From Beijerinckiaceae bacterium (GTDB lineage Bacteria > Pseudomonadota > Alphaproteobacteria > Rhizobiales > Beijerinckiaceae): a DNA stretch of 64,000 bases. The DNA is taken from assembly GCA_009773635.1 (NCBI GenBank), contig WSYC01000014.1:1-64000 (forward strand). Direction: 5' to 3'. The notes under the pieces were generated by a model. That model saw only the letters and a list, made by a program, of their open reading frames with translations. It made no database searches and was not told the origin of the DNA. Every line of letters starts with the position of its first letter. Within the stretch, counting starts at the first letter, position 1. A program made the position numbers and the translations under genes. Shown here piece after piece: positions 44,454-52,417 of the stretch.

Positions 44454-44610
44454 GCACCAGCCACTCTCACGGAAACTGACAATTTTCCGGTTTTGGCAGA
44501 GAAGTCTGGCGATATCCGTCGCTTGGGCGAATGCCCCTCCCACATAAAGAGACGACAACAAGGAATTCCGGGCGCTTTGCTGGATCGGATTCTGGGCAAT
44601 TCCCGGCACC
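44454..44610 (+). repeat. Diverged direct repeat, copy B
   Basis: This is the partner of the repeat at 36711-36865, in the same orientation and also beginning GCACCAGCCACTC, although no tRNA is present here. The preceding 44235-44453 shows no gene. It has several TTCCCTG/CAGGGAA-like short motifs typical of degenerate intergenic repeats. An IS3 fragment follows directly. Confidence 0.7.
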
Positions 44611-44715
44611 CTAGGCGAAGCACTCGGTTGTCCAGCGCGAGGGCCAATCGCCCTCGTGATCCAGCAGCAATCTGACAGTGCGCTCACGCATTTCGCGTAA
44701 AACTCGTCCGTCGCT
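44611..44715 (-). pseudogene. Short remnant of an IS3-type transposase OrfA
   Basis: On the minus strand, RVLREMRERTVRLLLDHEGD followed by WPSRW matches the N-terminal pattern [24 protein letters not shown] of IS3-type OrfA proteins. The frame then ends in a TAG at 44611. Only about 34 codons are recognisable. A 7-5-7 hairpin (CGAGGGC/GCCCTCG, 44638-44656) lies within it. Confidence 0.5.
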
Positions 44716-44785
44716 TTGCTTGTCAAGGCTCCATCCAATTTGGAAATTGGAGCTTCCGGCAAACCGAGAGCGGTTCAGGAGGCAT

Positions 44786-44810
44786 GCGGAGCGAGTTGGT
44801 CCCGCTCCGC
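44786..44810 (-). terminator. GC hairpin downstream of the MBL-hydrolase gene, possible terminator
   Basis: GCGGAGCG and CGCTCCGC form an 8-bp stem with a 9-base loop, ending 8 bases past the hydrolase stop codon. No T-run follows on the minus strand, so intrinsic termination is uncertain. Confidence 0.35.
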
Positions 44811-44817
44811 CACTATC

Positions 44818-45777
44818 CTAGAGACCAAACCGCCATTCGGCCGGGACATAACGAAAAGCGGGTCCGTCCCTCAGCACCCGCCCTACACCCGGAAACGCGA
44901 TATGCGCGCCGGCAACGAGAAGACCATCGGCAGCGATCATGTCGAAGATGCGCTTGCGGGATGCAGCTGCCTGCGCGGCGTCCGTGTCGAACGCAAAGCC
45001 GACGTCCGGCCGCACGGTGTGGATGGCCGAGTTGTGGATGATGTCACCGATAAAGATCATCTGCTCGGAACCGGAATTCACCCGAACAACCGAATGCCCC
45101 GGCGTGTGGCCGACCGCAGGCTCGAAGGTCACGCCGGGGAAGATTTCTCCTCCTGTCACCAACCGGGTCTGCTTCGCGTAAGGCGCCAACGCCTTGCGCG
45201 CCGAAGCAAAGAGGAAGCGGACGCCTTCCGGCATGCGGTTCATGCTGGAATCATCCAGCCAGAAGCGATGTTCATCGCGATGAAGAACCAGCTCCGCATT
45301 GGGAAACAGGGCTTTTCCACCTGAATCGATCAATCCTTCGACGTGATCGGTATGGGCATGGGTCAGGATCACCGCATCGATATCGGCGGGCTTGATCCCC
45401 GCTGCGGCAAGGTTGGCCTGAACCCGCCCGAGGTCGGGGCCGAAAGCGGTGTTCGAGCCCGTGCCGCTGTCAATGAGATAGGTCTTCTCGCCGGTGTTGA
45501 CCACGAAGGCATTGACAGCGGTCGGAAGTTGTTCGGTGAGACCCGAGGCTGCGAGGATGCGCTTGAGTTCGGCCGGTTCCGCGCCTGTGAAAACCTGAGC
45601 GCTCAACGGAACAAATCCGTCGAGGATACAGGTCACCTCGATGGACCCGACCTTCTGACGGTAGATGCCCGCGACCTGTTTGCCGGCGACAGGCGCCCGC
45701 GCCAGAGCGGGCAGGTGCGCCACGGGAAGAGCGGCAACACTGAGTGCCGCGGTGAGAATTGAGCGTCGGTTGAGCAT
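44818..45777 (-). CDS. Exported MBL-fold metallo-hydrolase
   Basis: The 319-residue protein has a twin-arginine-like signal (NRRSILTAALSVAALPVA, cleavage near ALA). Its metallo-beta-lactamase fold has the metal site THAHTDHVEGL (His140, His142, Asp144, His145), a later PAVGHTPGHS histidine and GDIIHNS aspartate. This matches the lactonase-like branch that includes acyl-homoserine-lactone lactonases, but the substrate is not established. It follows the AhpD-like gene by 72 bases and is probably controlled by the adjacent TetR protein. Confidence 0.85.
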   Translation of the reverse strand: MLNRRSILTAALSVAALPVAHLPALARAPVAGKQVAGIYRQKVGSIEVTCILDGFVPLSAQVFTGAEPAELKRILAASGLTEQLPTAVNAFVVNTGEKTYLIDSGTGSNTAFGPDLGRVQANLAAAGIKPADIDAVILTHAHTDHVEGLIDSGGKALFPNAELVLHRDEHRFWLDDSSMNRMPEGVRFLFASARKALAPYAKQTRLVTGGEIFPGVTFEPAVGHTPGHSVVRVNSGSEQMIFIGDIIHNSAIHTVRPDVGFAFDTDAAQAAASRKRIFDMIAADGLLVAGAHIAFPGVGRVLRDGPAFRYVPAEWRFGL

Positions 45778-45849
45778 GTCTTTGACCTTTCATTTGTGAT
45801 GGAACCGGAATGCTGGCACGCTCGCGCGAGCGCGCCGGTGCTTGACGCT

Positions 45850-46440
45850 TCAGGCTGCTTGCGACCAGACTCGCCCCGCGAACATCGGATCGAGCGGCGT
45901 ATGCAGGACGTGATTGGCGTAGTTGCTGATCGTCTTGACCGAGATCGCCAGGATGATCTCGAGGATATTCTGCTCGGTGTAGCCGGCTTCAAGAAAGGTT
46001 GCCGCTTCTGCGATCGTCGGCCGGCCCCTGCTTTCAACCAGAATCCGGGTGAACCTGACGAGAGCACCGAGGCGCGCATCTCCAACCGGATCTCCTGCCC
46101 GGATCGTGTCCGTAACCTCGGCCGGAACGCCGGATTTCTTGTCTGCGATGAAGCTGTGAGCCGCAACGCAATACTCGCAGCCGTTCACACAAGAGATCGT
46201 CAGGAAAATGACTTCCTGCTCGAGTGCCGAGAATCCGGTGGCATTGCGAAAACGGCCGTAGCCATCGAGGTACGCTTCCAGCAGTGCCGGAGAATTGACC
46301 ATGCCGGCATACATATTGGGGATGAACCCTACCTGCGCCTTGGCCTTTTCAAGGATCGCCCTGGCTTCTGGCAAGGCTGTTTCCGGCGTTTGAGCGGCGA
46401 GGCTCAGCTTGAAGGTGTCGCTGTTCCGGGTATCTGGCAT
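45850..46440 (-). CDS. Carboxymuconolactone decarboxylase / AhpD-like protein
   Basis: The 196-residue protein has the AhpD redox motif CVNGCEYCVAAH: Cys88-x2-Cys91 with His95. It belongs to the peroxidase-related alkylhydroperoxidase group. The frame opens upstream, but the ATG at 46440 with GGAGAAG at good spacing is preferred; the longer frame would run through the operator. Such proteins are usually induced by electrophiles or peroxides and reduce them with a thiol partner. A perfect 26-bp palindrome lies 31 bases upstream. Confidence 0.86.
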   Translation of the reverse strand: MPDTRNSDTFKLSLAAQTPETALPEARAILEKAKAQVGFIPNMYAGMVNSPALLEAYLDGYGRFRNATGFSALEQEVIFLTISCVNGCEYCVAAHSFIADKKSGVPAEVTDTIRAGDPVGDARLGALVRFTRILVESRGRPTIAEAATFLEAGYTEQNILEIILAISVKTISNYANHVLHTPLDPMFAGRVWSQAA

Positions 46441-46471
46441 GTCACTTCTCCATTTTGGACATGGCGGGGAA

Positions 46472-46497
46472 TTATCTGGAATGATCATTCCAGATAA
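46472..46497. promoter_or_regulatory. Perfect 26-bp palindrome, probable TetR operator of the AhpD-like/MBL operon
   Basis: TTATCTGGAATGA and its exact reverse complement TCATTCCAGATAA are fused without a spacer between the tetR stop and the AhpD-like start. A related imperfect copy precedes the tetR gene itself, so this is very probably the binding site of that regulator. Confidence 0.85.
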
Positions 46498-46508
46498 GGG
46501 CAAAAAAA

Positions 46509-47090
46509 TCAGCCTAGCTTTGCCATCGCATCGTCGATGATCGAGGCGAGCAAGGCTTCATCCGGGCGGGACCGGATCAGCACCAGCAATCCCGACAGGG
46601 AGGCCAGAAGCCCTTTGGCGATGCGCGGCGGGTTCAGCGCCGGAGACATTTCCCCGAGTTCCTGCCCCCGAAGGATCATTCGATGAAAGAAATCCTCGAT
46701 CTGCTCCTGAGCATGCGCAACGATGCTTCTGATTTCCGGATCGTGCGCCGCCAGTTCCAGCGCCGTGTTGGTCATCAGGCAACCCGCAGTATCGCCCTTT
46801 TCCAACAGGCCTGTCGAAAAGCAGACAAGCAATTCCCGGATTGCGTGGCGCGGGGAATGCTCCGCCTCCAGCTCGCTGAGGATTTTCCGGCGAATATCCT
46901 TGTCGTATTTCCCAAGCGCGGCCAGGAAGAGCGCGCGCTTGTCGCCATAGGTGCCATAAAGGCTCCCGCGGTTAATGCCGGTGCTGTCGATGAGATCCTG
47001 GACGGACGTCGCCTCATAGCCGCGCTCCCAGAAGGTGCGCATGGCCTTGGCCAGCGTTTCGTCGACATCAAATTGCTTGTTCGGCGGCAT
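46509..47090 (-). CDS. TetR/AcrR family transcriptional repressor
   Basis: The product has an N-terminal helix-turn-helix (FDVDETLAKAMRTFWERGYEATSVQDLIDSTG region, then NRGSLYGTYGDKRALF) and a C-terminal TetR_C ligand domain with a lone cysteine (DTAGCLMTNTALELA), as in electrophile-sensing NemR-like repressors. An upstream Met at 47111 exists, but GAGGAACGAA is correctly placed for the ATG at 47090 (193 residues). It is co-directional with the AhpD-like and MBL genes, with a perfect palindrome between. Confidence 0.87.
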   Translation of the reverse strand: MPPNKQFDVDETLAKAMRTFWERGYEATSVQDLIDSTGINRGSLYGTYGDKRALFLAALGKYDKDIRRKILSELEAEHSPRHAIRELLVCFSTGLLEKGDTAGCLMTNTALELAAHDPEIRSIVAHAQEQIEDFFHRMILRGQELGEMSPALNPPRIAKGLLASLSGLLVLIRSRPDEALLASIIDDAMAKLG

Positions 47091-47118
47091 TTCGTTCCTC
47101 GTTACGACCATATGTCAC

Positions 47119-47140
47119 ATCTGGAACGATCGTTCAAGAT
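47119..47140. promoter_or_regulatory. Imperfect palindrome upstream of tetR, probable autoregulatory operator
   Basis: ATCTGGAACGA and TCGTTCAAGAT form an 11-0-11 inverted repeat with one mismatch, 28 bases before the preferred tetR start. It shares the ATCTGGAA(C/T)GA half-site with the perfect palindrome at 46472-46497. Confidence 0.78.
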
Positions 47141-47227
47141 AAATCTTACCCCGGATCGCTTCGATTTCCGAGCATCGAAAAAGGCCCGAGTTCAAGCCTG
47201 CCGGAAGCCGCCGCGAACGGAAGGTAT

Positions 47228-47252
47228 CCCACGAAAATTCGTGGGCTTTTGT
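47228..47252 (+). terminator. Terminator-like hairpin without an obvious upstream gene
   Basis: CCCACGAA and TTCGTGGG make a tight stem, followed on the plus strand by CTTTTGTATTTGTT. The nearest upstream plus-strand gene is kilobases away. It might end a small RNA starting after 47143, where a second hairpin (TTCGAT/ATCGAA) also lies, or it may be incidental. Confidence 0.3.
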
Positions 47253-47411
47253 ATTTGTTACGCGCGAAACGCTCACGTTGTCCGGATTCTTCGTGATGAA
47301 AACGACAAGGCAGCTTGATTGGCCGGTGAAGCGGGATTGGCGGTATCTTTTTGGTCATGGGCAAGCAGGGCGGAGTGGCTCCGGACCTGCAAATGCCAAA
47401 GGAGAATGACC

Positions 47412-47630
47412 ATGAAAATCCTCACCGGAACCGCCCTTGCCTTCGCTGTGCTTCTTTCGGCCAATGCCTTCGCCAGTGCTGAAAGCGACCATCTCGGCAG
47501 CCCGGTGATGAAGGCCCCTGCCGCAGCAGGCCCTCTCGCCAACTTCACAGCCATCTCACCCGAGACGATCCAGAAAGTCGCCGTTACAAAATCGACCGAT
47601 CCAGCCCGCAACGTCAATTCCGGCAAATAG
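47412..47630 (+). CDS. Small exported protein of unknown function
   Basis: The 72-residue product has a signal peptide (MKILTGTALAFAVLLSANAFA, cleavage AFA-SA) and a mature part of about 50 residues that is polar and Ser/Thr/Lys/Pro-rich and has no cysteine. AAAGGAG with a 7-base spacer marks the ATG at 47412; another ATG two codons upstream lies inside that spacer. Similar tiny periplasmic proteins are common in Hyphomicrobiales and are often stress-induced. No function can be given. Confidence 0.65.
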   Translation: MKILTGTALAFAVLLSANAFASAESDHLGSPVMKAPAAAGPLANFTAISPETIQKVAVTKSTDPARNVNSGK

Positions 47631-47657
47631 CAGGCCCCCGCCTGATGCTGGAAAGGG

Positions 47658-47685
47658 CGCCGGTTCCTCCCCCAAGGAACCGGCG
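47658..47685 (+). terminator. Strong hairpin after the small exported protein gene
   Basis: CGCCGGTTCCT and AGGAACCGGCG form a perfect 11-bp stem with a 6-base loop, 28 bases after the stop codon. There is no following T-run, so it may stabilise the short mRNA or act as a weak terminator. Confidence 0.55.
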
Positions 47686-47866
47686 TCCGCCAGCCGGGCA
47701 GGACGTTCTTATTGGACCGTGAGGGAAAATCCTGCTGACGACCCGCTTCTTCCGGGGCTTCCTGTGCGGGCACGCGGGCCGACTTCCTCTTTTCACGAGC
47801 GGGCTGGGCATGCGTCGAACTCACCCATATGATCGGCAGAGATACTCTGGCTGGAAAGGCCCCACG

Positions 47867-48553
47867 ATGAGCAAACTGACCGGCATCCGCGCCTGCGTTT
47901 TCGATGCCTACGGGACAATTTTCGATTTTGCATCCGCCGTCGCGCGGTGCCGCGATATTCCGGACGACAAGCGGGGGGCGCTGACAACGCTCTGGCGCGA
48001 CAAGCAGCTTCAGTACACCTGGTTGCGGGCGCTTCAGGGACGATACGTCGATTTCTGGCAGGTGACGGGTGATGCTCTCGACTTTGCGCTCGACAGTCTG
48101 GGCATCCATTCGCCTGCCCTAAAGACTCAACTGATGGACCTTTACCTGACACTCAGCGCCTTTCCGGAAGTCCCGGAGGTGCTCCGATCGCTGAGGGAAG
48201 CCGGTTTTGTCACGGCAATCCTCTCCAATGGCTCTCCTGCCATGCTGGAATCAGCTGTTTCGGCGGCCGGATTGTCATCCCTGTTCGATGCGATCCTTTC
48301 TGTGGATGCGGTCGGCACCTACAAAACCCATCCGTCTGTCTACCAATACGCCCTTGACCAACTGGGTGTTTTGGCGCGCGAGGTGTCCTTCCAGTCCTCG
48401 AACGCGTGGGATGCCTATGCGGCGTCGGATTTCGGAATGCGCGTCGTCTGGTGCAACCGTTACAGCCAGCGTGAGGAACGCCTGCCGGGCAAGCCGGACC
48501 GGGAAATTCGAACGCTGACGCAGCTTCCCGCACTGCTGTCATTGGCCAGATGA
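47867..48553 (+). CDS. Haloacid dehalogenase type II (HAD superfamily)
   Basis: The 228-residue enzyme matches L-2-haloacid dehalogenases. The nucleophile is Asp13 in VFDAYGTIFD, with SNGSP (motif II), YKTHPSVYQYA (motif III lysine) and SSNAWDAYAASDFGM (motif IV), in the order and spacing of DehII. The Met at 47867 is preferred over an upstream in-frame Met. The natural substrate may not be a haloacid. It lies just before the SigF-type promoter of the YHS gene, but has no such promoter itself. Confidence 0.85.
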   Translation: MSKLTGIRACVFDAYGTIFDFASAVARCRDIPDDKRGALTTLWRDKQLQYTWLRALQGRYVDFWQVTGDALDFALDSLGIHSPALKTQLMDLYLTLSAFPEVPEVLRSLREAGFVTAILSNGSPAMLESAVSAAGLSSLFDAILSVDAVGTYKTHPSVYQYALDQLGVLAREVSFQSSNAWDAYAASDFGMRVVWCNRYSQREERLPGKPDREIRTLTQLPALLSLAR

Positions 48554-48577
48554 AGGGCATCACATCGACGTGATGGC

Positions 48578-48603
48578 GTAACGAAAACCTGCCTTTTTGC
48601 GAA
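48578..48603 (+). promoter_or_regulatory. SigF-type promoter GTAAC-N17-CGAA before the YHS gene
   Basis: GTAAC at 48578-48582 and CGAA at 48600-48603 are separated by 17 bases. This matches the GTAACC-N16-CGAA consensus reported, as I recall, for the Caulobacter ECF factor SigF. The -10 element lies about 68 bases before the YHS start. The same spacing occurs before bufA. Confidence 0.75.
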
Positions 48604-48671
48604 TTCCGGATAGCAGCCGATTTTTGTGGCGGCTCAACGATCCATCTGGATTTCAAAGAGGAACGATCATC

Positions 48672-49184
48672 ATGGCAAATGCGACCAAAACGATCCTGCG
48701 GCGATCGGTTCTCGCTCTGGGTCTCGGCCTCGCGGTGGTGGCGACCCCCATAAACCTGGGGACCGCCTTCGCATACGACGAAGGCTCCGAAAGCGCCATC
48801 AATGTGGATGGCAAGGGCATTGCGCTGCGCGGATACGACCCCGTGGCCTACTTCACGCTCGGCAAGCCGACGCCGGGAGATGCCAAGTTCACAGCCAAGC
48901 ATGACGGGGCGACCTATCACTTCGCCAGTGCCACCACCCGCGATGCCTTCACCAGGGAACCTGCCAAGTTTGCACCGGCCTTCGGCGGTTATTGCGCCAT
49001 GGGCGCCGTCTTCGAGAAGAAGCTCGATGGCGACCCCAATCTCTGGAAGATCGTCGATGGCAAACTCTATCTGAATGTCGGCGAGCCCGCGCAGAAGCGC
49101 TGGCTGGAAGACACCAAGGGCAACATCTCCAAGGCGGCGGTGAACTGGCCGAAGATCAGGGACAAGGCGCCCAAGGAACTCTGA
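48672..49184 (+). CDS. Exported YHS-domain protein
   Basis: The 170-residue protein has a signal peptide (RRSVLALGLGLAVVATPINLGTAFA region) and a YHS-type domain: GIALRGYDPVAYF, AKHDGATYHFASATTRDAF, FAPAFGGYCAMG. YHS domains bind metals, and exported versions often accompany copper-handling genes. AGAGGAACG precedes the ATG at 48672. A SigF-type promoter lies upstream and sigF-nrsF downstream in the same direction, so it is probably part of that regulon. Confidence 0.85.
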   Translation: MANATKTILRRSVLALGLGLAVVATPINLGTAFAYDEGSESAINVDGKGIALRGYDPVAYFTLGKPTPGDAKFTAKHDGATYHFASATTRDAFTREPAKFAPAFGGYCAMGAVFEKKLDGDPNLWKIVDGKLYLNVGEPAQKRWLEDTKGNISKAAVNWPKIRDKAPKEL

Positions 49185-49191
49185 TGCCCAG

Positions 49192-49227
49192 CCCGGCAGG
49201 TCTGTTCCGTTCGACAGGCCTGCCGGG
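49192..49227 (+). terminator. Hairpin between the YHS gene and sigF
   Basis: CCCGGCAGG and CCTGCCGGG pair over 9 bp, extended by an inner CTGT/ACAG stem. It begins 8 bases after the YHS stop. Without a T-run it may attenuate rather than end transcription into sigF. Confidence 0.5.
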
Positions 49228-49312
49228 TCTCACCGGTCCATCTCGGACATGTGATGATGCCGTGGCATGCAACGGAAGTAATCTCTCCGGATATTGCAGG
49301 CTGGGCACCGCC

Positions 49313-49849
49313 ATGATGATGCGCGAAGAAGAACTGAAGCACTATCTGGTTCTTGCCAATGCCGGCGATGAAACAGCCTATCGGATGTTTTTCAACGCGT
49401 TGCTTCCCGCATTGAGGATCCTGGCGACGGCTGCGATGTCTCGCACCTCTCTGCCGGCCGCCGATGCGGAGGATATCGTGCAGGAGACGCTGGTAGCGTT
49501 GCATCAGAAGCGTCACACTTTTGATCCCGCCTATCCTGTGGGGCCCTGGGTTCGCGGTATCGTACGGCACAAACTGCTCGATGCGCTCCGCAGGCGGCGC
49601 GTGGTCCATGTTCCCATTGAAGACTTCGACGACCTGCTGCCGATCTCGCCCTCCGAAACGAGAGACGATATGGCGGAAGTCATCAAGCTGGCTGAAGGTT
49701 TGCCCGTTCGCCAGCGGGACGCGGTTCTTGCGGTTGTCCAGGGATTCTCGGGCAGGGCCGCTGCGGCGCGTGCTTCAATGACGGAAGGCGCTTTTCGTGT
49801 AGCGCTCCATCGCGGGATTAGCCGTCTCGCACGCATGGTAGAGGGGTAG
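49313..49849 (+). CDS. sigF: ECF RNA polymerase sigma factor of SigF type
   Basis: The 178-residue protein has sigma-2 (YRMFFNALLPALRILATAA, AEDIVQETLVALHQKRHTFDP, PWVRGIVRHKLLDALRRRR) and sigma-4 (LPVRQRDAVLAVVQGFSGRAAAARASMTEGAFRVALHRGISRL). Three consecutive ATG codons at 49313, 49316 and 49319 are possible starts. Its partner nrsF follows after 4 bases. In Caulobacter the SigF/NrsF pair controls bufferin genes, and the same association is seen here with matching promoter elements. Confidence 0.88.
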   Translation: MMMREEELKHYLVLANAGDETAYRMFFNALLPALRILATAAMSRTSLPAADAEDIVQETLVALHQKRHTFDPAYPVGPWVRGIVRHKLLDALRRRRVVHVPIEDFDDLLPISPSETRDDMAEVIKLAEGLPVRQRDAVLAVVQGFSGRAAAARASMTEGAFRVALHRGISRLARMVEG

Positions 49850-49853
49850 GATT

Positions 49854-50483
49854 TTGACACGGGATACCGAGGACCTGATCCATCAACTTGCCCGTCAAGG
49901 CGTGTCTTCGCGCGCGGAAACTCCACCGGGCCTCTCGTATACGGTCATGCTGGGTGTGTTGCCGGCGATCGCCATCTTCCTGATTTTCTTCGGGTTCCGG
50001 CCTGATTTCATGCAATCGCTCGCGAACCCTTATTTTGTTCTGCGCGGGATGTTTCTGGCCGCGCTGGCCGCGGTCTGCCTCACGCTCATTCCTCCGGTCG
50101 GACGTCCTGGTGCCGTCATCCCGTGGCACCGACTGCTCTGGGCCCCGTCGATCCTGGTGCTTGGTCTTGTGGCGGAACGCTTCGGTTGGGATCCCGCCAT
50201 GAATACCGTTTCCGCCCCCGCCTGGGTTTGCATCACAGGAATAGCGAGCCTCGCCGCCTTCCCCATCCTGGCGTTGTTGCTGGCTGTCAGGCGGCAGGCT
50301 GCGACGCAGCCCGAACTTGCCGGCGCCATTTCAGGGCTAACAGGCGGAGCGATCGGCGCGACGCTCTATGCTCTCTGGTGCGCTGAAACCAGCCCCGGCT
50401 ATGTTGCGCTCTGGTACGGGCTTGCCCTTGCGATCTGCGCCGCAGCGGGAGCGCTTGCCGGGCGGCATTTGCTGCGTTGGTGA
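49854..50483 (+). CDS. nrsF: NrsF family (DUF1109) membrane anti-sigma factor
   Basis: The 209-residue protein has six hydrophobic helices and the DUF1109 pattern (short N-terminal cytoplasmic segment, SYTVMLGVLPAIAIFLIFFGFRPDF, LIPPVGRPG, SGLTGGAIGATLYALWCAETSP). NrsF proteins hold their ECF factor at the membrane until a signal, reported to involve membrane cysteines, releases it. WCAETSP and VCITG each supply one cysteine. The start appears to be TTG at 49854, just after GAGGGGTAGG. The stop lies 10 bases from the convergent tlpA stop. Confidence 0.88.
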   Translation: MTRDTEDLIHQLARQGVSSRAETPPGLSYTVMLGVLPAIAIFLIFFGFRPDFMQSLANPYFVLRGMFLAALAAVCLTLIPPVGRPGAVIPWHRLLWAPSILVLGLVAERFGWDPAMNTVSAPAWVCITGIASLAAFPILALLLAVRRQAATQPELAGAISGLTGGAIGATLYALWCAETSPGYVALWYGLALAICAAAGALAGRHLLRW

Positions 50484-50492
50484 CGCGGGATT

Positions 50493-51080
50493 TCAGTCCC
50501 GTCGGGATGCGCTCTCAAGCAGCGCGCGGGCCTGCGGGGATTGCCAGTCCACCAGCCCCGTGAAGTAGCCGAGGTTTCGTCCACCCGGCGAGAGCACATA
50601 GCTGAGCGGCAAGCCAAAAAGCCGGAACGGATCCTGCGGCGTCGCTTCATCGGCCCGTTTGGCAACGCGGAAATCCGGATCGAGAAACACCGGCAGATCC
50701 CGCACTTTCAGCTCGGCCAGATAAGGTTTTACGGTTTTCGCGCCACCCTGATCAAGCGAAATCGCGATCACGCGAACGCCCGGCGGGTCCTGTGTGCGGG
50801 CGAGAGCATCAAGCATCGGGATTTCGCGCCGGCAGGGTGGGCACCAGCTCGCCCAGAAATTCACGATCAGCACATTGCCCTGATAGGCTGACAGCAGCAC
50901 CTCCTTGCCATCGAGGCGCTTGAGCCGGAAATCCGGCACGCGCTCCGCCGGCTCGAATTCCACGAACTGCCCCCGTCCCTCCCGAAGTGTCGGCAGGCGA
51001 GGAGCAGATTGCGACAAAGCCGGGCCAGCGACCGCGCCTGCTGCACCGGCCAGGAGGATGCGACGGGAAATCTGGTGCAT
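50493..51080 (-). CDS. Exported TlpA-like thiol:disulfide oxidoreductase
   Basis: The 195-residue protein has a Tat-like N terminus (ISRRILLAGAAGAVAGPALSQ) and a thioredoxin fold with the WCPPC motif (Cys80, Cys83) in NFWASWCPPCRREIPML. AGGAAAG precedes the ATG at 51080; a longer frame exists. It is the last gene of the bufferin operon, 46 bases after the DoxX gene. A periplasmic thiol reductase would suit the maturation or maintenance of Cys-derived metal-binding groups. Confidence 0.88.
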   Translation of the reverse strand: MHQISRRILLAGAAGAVAGPALSQSAPRLPTLREGRGQFVEFEPAERVPDFRLKRLDGKEVLLSAYQGNVLIVNFWASWCPPCRREIPMLDALARTQDPPGVRVIAISLDQGGAKTVKPYLAELKVRDLPVFLDPDFRVAKRADEATPQDPFRLFGLPLSYVLSPGGRNLGYFTGLVDWQSPQARALLESASRRD

Positions 51081-51126
51081 CACTTTCCTGTCCCGAATCC
51101 CAGGTGCTTCTTCCGGTAACTCTTCA

Positions 51127-51651
51127 TCAGCGCATCCTCGCAATCAGATGGTCGAGCGAGAGCCAGCCGGCCCCTTTCGCCATCAGGAACAGCAGCACAA
51201 CCGCCCAGGTGCCGTGCAGCGGATAGGCACCGGGGTAGACAAGCACCTGAATCACAAGGGTCATGATGAGAAGCGCGAAGGCGGAAAGCCTTGTGGCCAA
51301 CCCTAACAGGATCAGGACAGGGAAAATATGTTCGGCGGTGGTGGCCAACACGGCCGAAATCTCCGGCGGCAGGAACGGCAGCTTGTATTCGTCGCGGAAG
51401 AGGTCAACCGTCGTTGCCCCAAGCCTTGGCCAGCCCAGCGTGAAGGTTCCCTCGATCAGATCGATCGCCAGTCCCTCGACCTTCGTCTGCCCGGATTTCC
51501 AGAACACGGCAGCGATGGAAAAGCGCGCCAGAAGGGCGGTGAACCAATCCGGAATAGCGGAGAAAAGACGATGCACTGCGGCGATCAGCCGCGTGATGAA
51601 GCCGGGTCCGGCTTTGTTGAGGTCAATGAGGGAGTTCTCAGATCGGGCCAT
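51127..51651 (-). CDS. DoxX family membrane protein of the bufferin operon
   Basis: The 174-residue protein has four predicted membrane helices and the DoxX/SURF4 pattern (LLARFSIAAVFWKSGQTKVEG, AEHIFPVLILLGLATRLSAFALLIMTLVIQV). It overlaps the 3' end of the DUF2063 gene by 14 bases. DoxX proteins regularly accompany DUF692/DUF2063/DUF2282 genes (as bufD in Caulobacter). Their role there, perhaps in electron or metal transfer at the membrane, is not settled. The longer upstream frame lies inside the DUF2063 gene. Confidence 0.85.
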   Translation of the reverse strand: MARSENSLIDLNKAGPGFITRLIAAVHRLFSAIPDWFTALLARFSIAAVFWKSGQTKVEGLAIDLIEGTFTLGWPRLGATTVDLFRDEYKLPFLPPEISAVLATTAEHIFPVLILLGLATRLSAFALLIMTLVIQVLVYPGAYPLHGTWAVVLLFLMAKGAGWLSLDHLIARMR

Positions 51652-52417
51652 GTTCGGCGTCCTTTTCCAGAGTAACGGCTTCGGTTGCGCCGCTTTCCAG
51701 CAGCAACGCCAATGCGCCCGGCAGATCGAATGTCTCATCGCCCGGCAGCGCTTCCTGAGCGCCGACGCCAAGTGGTTGACCGGCAAGCACCGACGAGAAA
51801 AACGGGAATGCGCCCTGCGGGAGCCGATAGATCCGCACAGCAAAATCGGGCCTCGTGATCAACACGGTCTCGGGTCGTGCGGGATCGATATCCCCGAGAT
51901 CACCTTGCCCGTGATGTGCGAACCAGAGCGAGGCCACCGCAAACGCCGACGTGATGATGCGGGTCGCCGGATGCGCCCGGAAGCGAAGATCGGCGAGTTG
52001 CTCGGAGACAAATGTCGCGAGCAAACCCGGCTCGAACGGCGCGGCATCCGCTGCGTGAAAGGCCTCGACCTGAAGGAATTCGAGACGCGCGAGATCGGCG
52101 AGGTAAGGCAGGCTTGCTGCGGGGCCGAAGGCACGCACGAAATCAGGAAATTCTTCGCCATAGCCAGACATGATCGGGCTTTTCGGCGGGTGAACCAGCA
52201 CGAATTCACGCGCCATGGCGGCAAAGAATTCGTCACCCACCATCTGCCGCACAACCGGGAAGGTCTGCGCGAGTGCATCGCAGAGCGAGACCGTGACATT
52301 GTTGCGATAGACATTGAAACGACGCGAGGGGATTCGCCCGCCCTCCTTGCGCAACCCCGAGGGGGGCGGAACGTTCGGGTCAACAAGCGCCCGCGAAAAA
52401 TCGACTTGTCCGCTCAT
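51638..52417 (-). CDS. bufC: DUF2063 protein BufC, partner of the MNIO enzyme
   Basis: BufC/HvfC proteins bind the precursor leader and deliver it to the BufB enzyme. The 259-residue product has the DUF2063 N-terminal segment (RFNVYRNNVTVSLCDALAQTFPVVRQMVGDEFF, MAREFVLVHPPKSPIM, YGEEFPDFVRAFGP) and a variable C-terminal domain of about 130 residues. The Met at 52417 overlaps the bufB stop in ATGA. Coupled bufB-bufC translation is the rule in these clusters. Confidence 0.88.
   Translation of the reverse strand: MSGQVDFSRALVDPNVPPPSGLRKEGGRIPSRRFNVYRNNVTVSLCDALAQTFPVVRQMVGDEFFAAMAREFVLVHPPKSPIMSGYGEEFPDFVRAFGPAASLPYLADLARLEFLQVEAFHAADAAPFEPGLLATFVSEQLADLRFRAHPATRIITSAFAVASLWFAHHGQGDLGDIDPARPETVLITRPDFAVRIYRLPQGAFPFFSSVLAGQPLGVGAQEALPGDETFDLPGALALLLESGATEAVTLEKDAEHGPI

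Noticed and set aside
47810-47866. Upstream start for the haloacid dehalogenase gene
   Set aside because: The added residues are polar and unlike the family N terminus; the Met at 47867 puts the nucleophile aspartate at the usual position.
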